From contig OY728160.1 in the NCBI GenBank assembly GCA_963277665.1, forward strand, positions 52,312,605-52,376,604: a DNA stretch of 64,000 bases, read 5' to 3'. The position numbers and the translations under genes were made by a program. Each line of letters begins with the position of its first letter. The first letter of the stretch is position 1. The DNA is from Viscum album (lineage: Eukaryota > Streptophyta > Magnoliopsida > Santalales > Viscaceae). Shown one piece after another: positions 62,201 to 64,000 of this stretch. Below the pieces are notes generated by a model. The model did no database searches. It was not told the DNA's origin and saw only the letters and a program-made list of their open reading frames with translations.

Positions 62201-64000
62201 TGTTATAACACCCCAAATTGAATCCCCATGTCTGAGCTGGAATCCCACATAACCTGAAGTGTTCCTGCCCTTATTCCAACGACATCTGACTAGCAGTGTG
62301 GGTCTAAGAAAAGTCATGGGGAAAATATAGCATCAATAAGTGTATAAAATAACTATAAACTACAAAATATTAAAATGTTATACAATCAGGGTACATGGAA
62401 AGAATCAACATGACATCTATATAAATGAGATTGAACATTATAAAAAATCAACAGTCATCCAAATATAATAGCTAATCGTCCACTTAAAATATGCATTAAA
62501 ACTCAAAGCCTCACCAAATACAAATCTCTAGAATTATATAAATCAATCCCACTCATTGTTAAATCCTATACCTCTACCCAACCTATACCTAAAATAAGTG
62601 AAAACTCCTCAAGTACCCAAGTACCATAGATTCTCTAACAGGGTATGAGTAGAACTCAGTTGGACACCACCAATTTGGTTATATTCATGAACAATAAATA
62701 TAGTATATATTTATTTAATAGGATCATTAAAATGTAAATAGGGTGTGGAAAAAATAACAATATGTTATACAAGTACAAAATATATTTCTAGTCTTTATAG
62801 ACTGACACTGCCTATTTCATCTCTATGGGAAAAGAATATCATATGTATTTCTGCGTGAAAAAGGTTGTGGAATTAAACTCTATCAAGACTTAAAAAATAT
62901 CATTCCACCATAAAAATTACTTTAATCATGATCACCATTATGGTGAAATCTATTACTTACCTTTATGAAGGAATTTAGTCATCCTCTAATCAAGACTAGG
63001 TCATACAATCATACAAACTTGGTCCCTCTTTTGGCAGTGCTTCTTATCTTTGAGAGAATAATTATATGAAGTTTATAATCTTCGAAAGTATGATCCCACT
63101 TTTACAAATAGTTTATTTCATTCAGAGAAGAATCATATGAGCTTCCACCTCTTGGAAACTATGGTCCCTCTTATGGAAATGGTTTACATATTTTCAAGAA
63201 AAATGTTTCATACAATAAATAGATATAGGATGAAAAATAAAAAATTATATAAAATAATAAAGTTATCATATTCATCTTAAACCACATGAATGAAACACAA
63301 GAATATGTATTAGGGCTACATAGACCCCATTAAATAAAATATCAATATAGTTTCAATAGGAAAACAAAGTAGACAATCTTAAATAGTCAATCATTAACTA
63401 TTGGCAGCCAGAAAACAAGAAGACGTAGATTTTTCAACATGGCATTAATACCATTTTAGTTTATTAAGAATATTCATTTAATAAGTTAATATTGGTAATT
63501 CAATAAAAAATTATATGTGTCACTAGGAATCCTATTTTTATTGATCAGATCAATCAAATAAAATATCATGTTAGGTGTCTCATTTTGTTTTTCGAATAAT
63601 TACATGAATCTCAAGGTCAACCACCCATGTTGGAGTGAGTATATATCACATTTCATTAAAATAATAATATACCATAGGTTTTTTACAAAGAACCACCTAC
63701 CTAAATTAAATCCAACTATATCTAGGAAAATATCTAAATTGTTTCTGAGTAATCCATGTCTATTCGGCCTTCAACAACCCCCCAAAGTTAAAAAATTTCC
63801 ATGGATGTCAAATAAATTAACTATAAATAAATCCAAATTAATATAAATTGATAAATAAGTTTATAACCAAAGTAAACAAGAATATATGTTGAAAGACATA
63901 CTAAATTACATTTTCTAGATGAAACCATGACCAACGACCAATTGAAGGTCTATCTCACACATCCAATTTCATTATAGAAAAAGTCCCTATCATACACCAA
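62201..64000 (-). repeat. LTR-like sequence running off the window end
   Basis: Begins TGTTATAACACCCC with a sharp rise in GC over the first 100 bp. GGGTATGAGTAGAACTCAGT at about 62,641 resembles GGGTGAGCTCAAATGCTCAGT in the B LTR (about 37,938), suggesting the minus-strand orientation of that broad LTR type. No coding or RNA feature was seen in the rest. Confidence 0.35.

Overview
This window looks like gene-poor, AT-rich repetitive DNA of a plant nuclear genome. I found no host gene, rRNA or CRISPR array, and no complete protein-coding gene. Nearly everything I could resolve is LTR retrotransposon sequence of two superfamilies, Ty3/gypsy (chromovirus, Tekay/Del-like) and Ty1/copia. Primer-binding sites match initiator-methionine tRNA and a tRNA-derived SINE-like insert is present, all typical of angiosperms. 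I cannot name the species.

The layout is a nested stack. The outermost resolved element is F, an old minus-strand gypsy element (about 5.4-55.2 kb). Its 3' LTR is at 5.4-7.3 kb and its decayed integrase and reverse transcriptase at 7.5-10.4 kb. Its 5' LTR starts near 11.3 kb and is split into three pieces. Two elements sit inside that 5' LTR. Element A (12,166-23,048, plus strand) has LTRs of about 4.9 kb around a gag remnant of about 1.1 kb. Element D (23,888-55,047, plus strand) is a decayed full-length chromovirus. D itself carries two insertions: E (24,323-34,006, Ty1/copia, inside D's 5' LTR) and B (37,708-48,854, minus strand, inside D's gag-protease region). B has a SINE-like insert (about 42.6 kb) in its internal region. 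Most joints are supported by 5-bp target-site duplications and by uninterrupted empty sites in the partner LTR. By nesting, F is oldest, then A and D, then E and B. B is the youngest: its two 4.2-kb LTRs differ by only about 1-2% by eye.

Left of F, positions 1-3,555 are a minus-strand LTR related to B, cut by the window edge. Right of F, 55.2-61.2 kb is unrecognised decayed DNA ending in a polypurine tract and the start of another plus-strand LTR at 61,227. A further LTR-like edge lies at 62,201.

The most interesting signal is shared by A, B and the LTR at 1-3,555. These belong to one family of long-LTR elements; A and B are gag-only. Each LTR has a TATA box, then a conserved splice-donor-like AGAGGTAAT, then up to three small inverted-repeat units about 180-205 bp apart. 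The units share a loop containing GAGACGG and the 10-bp palindrome CGTACGTACG. The core is identical between B and the old LTR at 1-3,555 although the surrounding sequence has diverged strongly. The order promoter, donor, structured loops, PBS, gag resembles a retroviral leader. That function is an inference.
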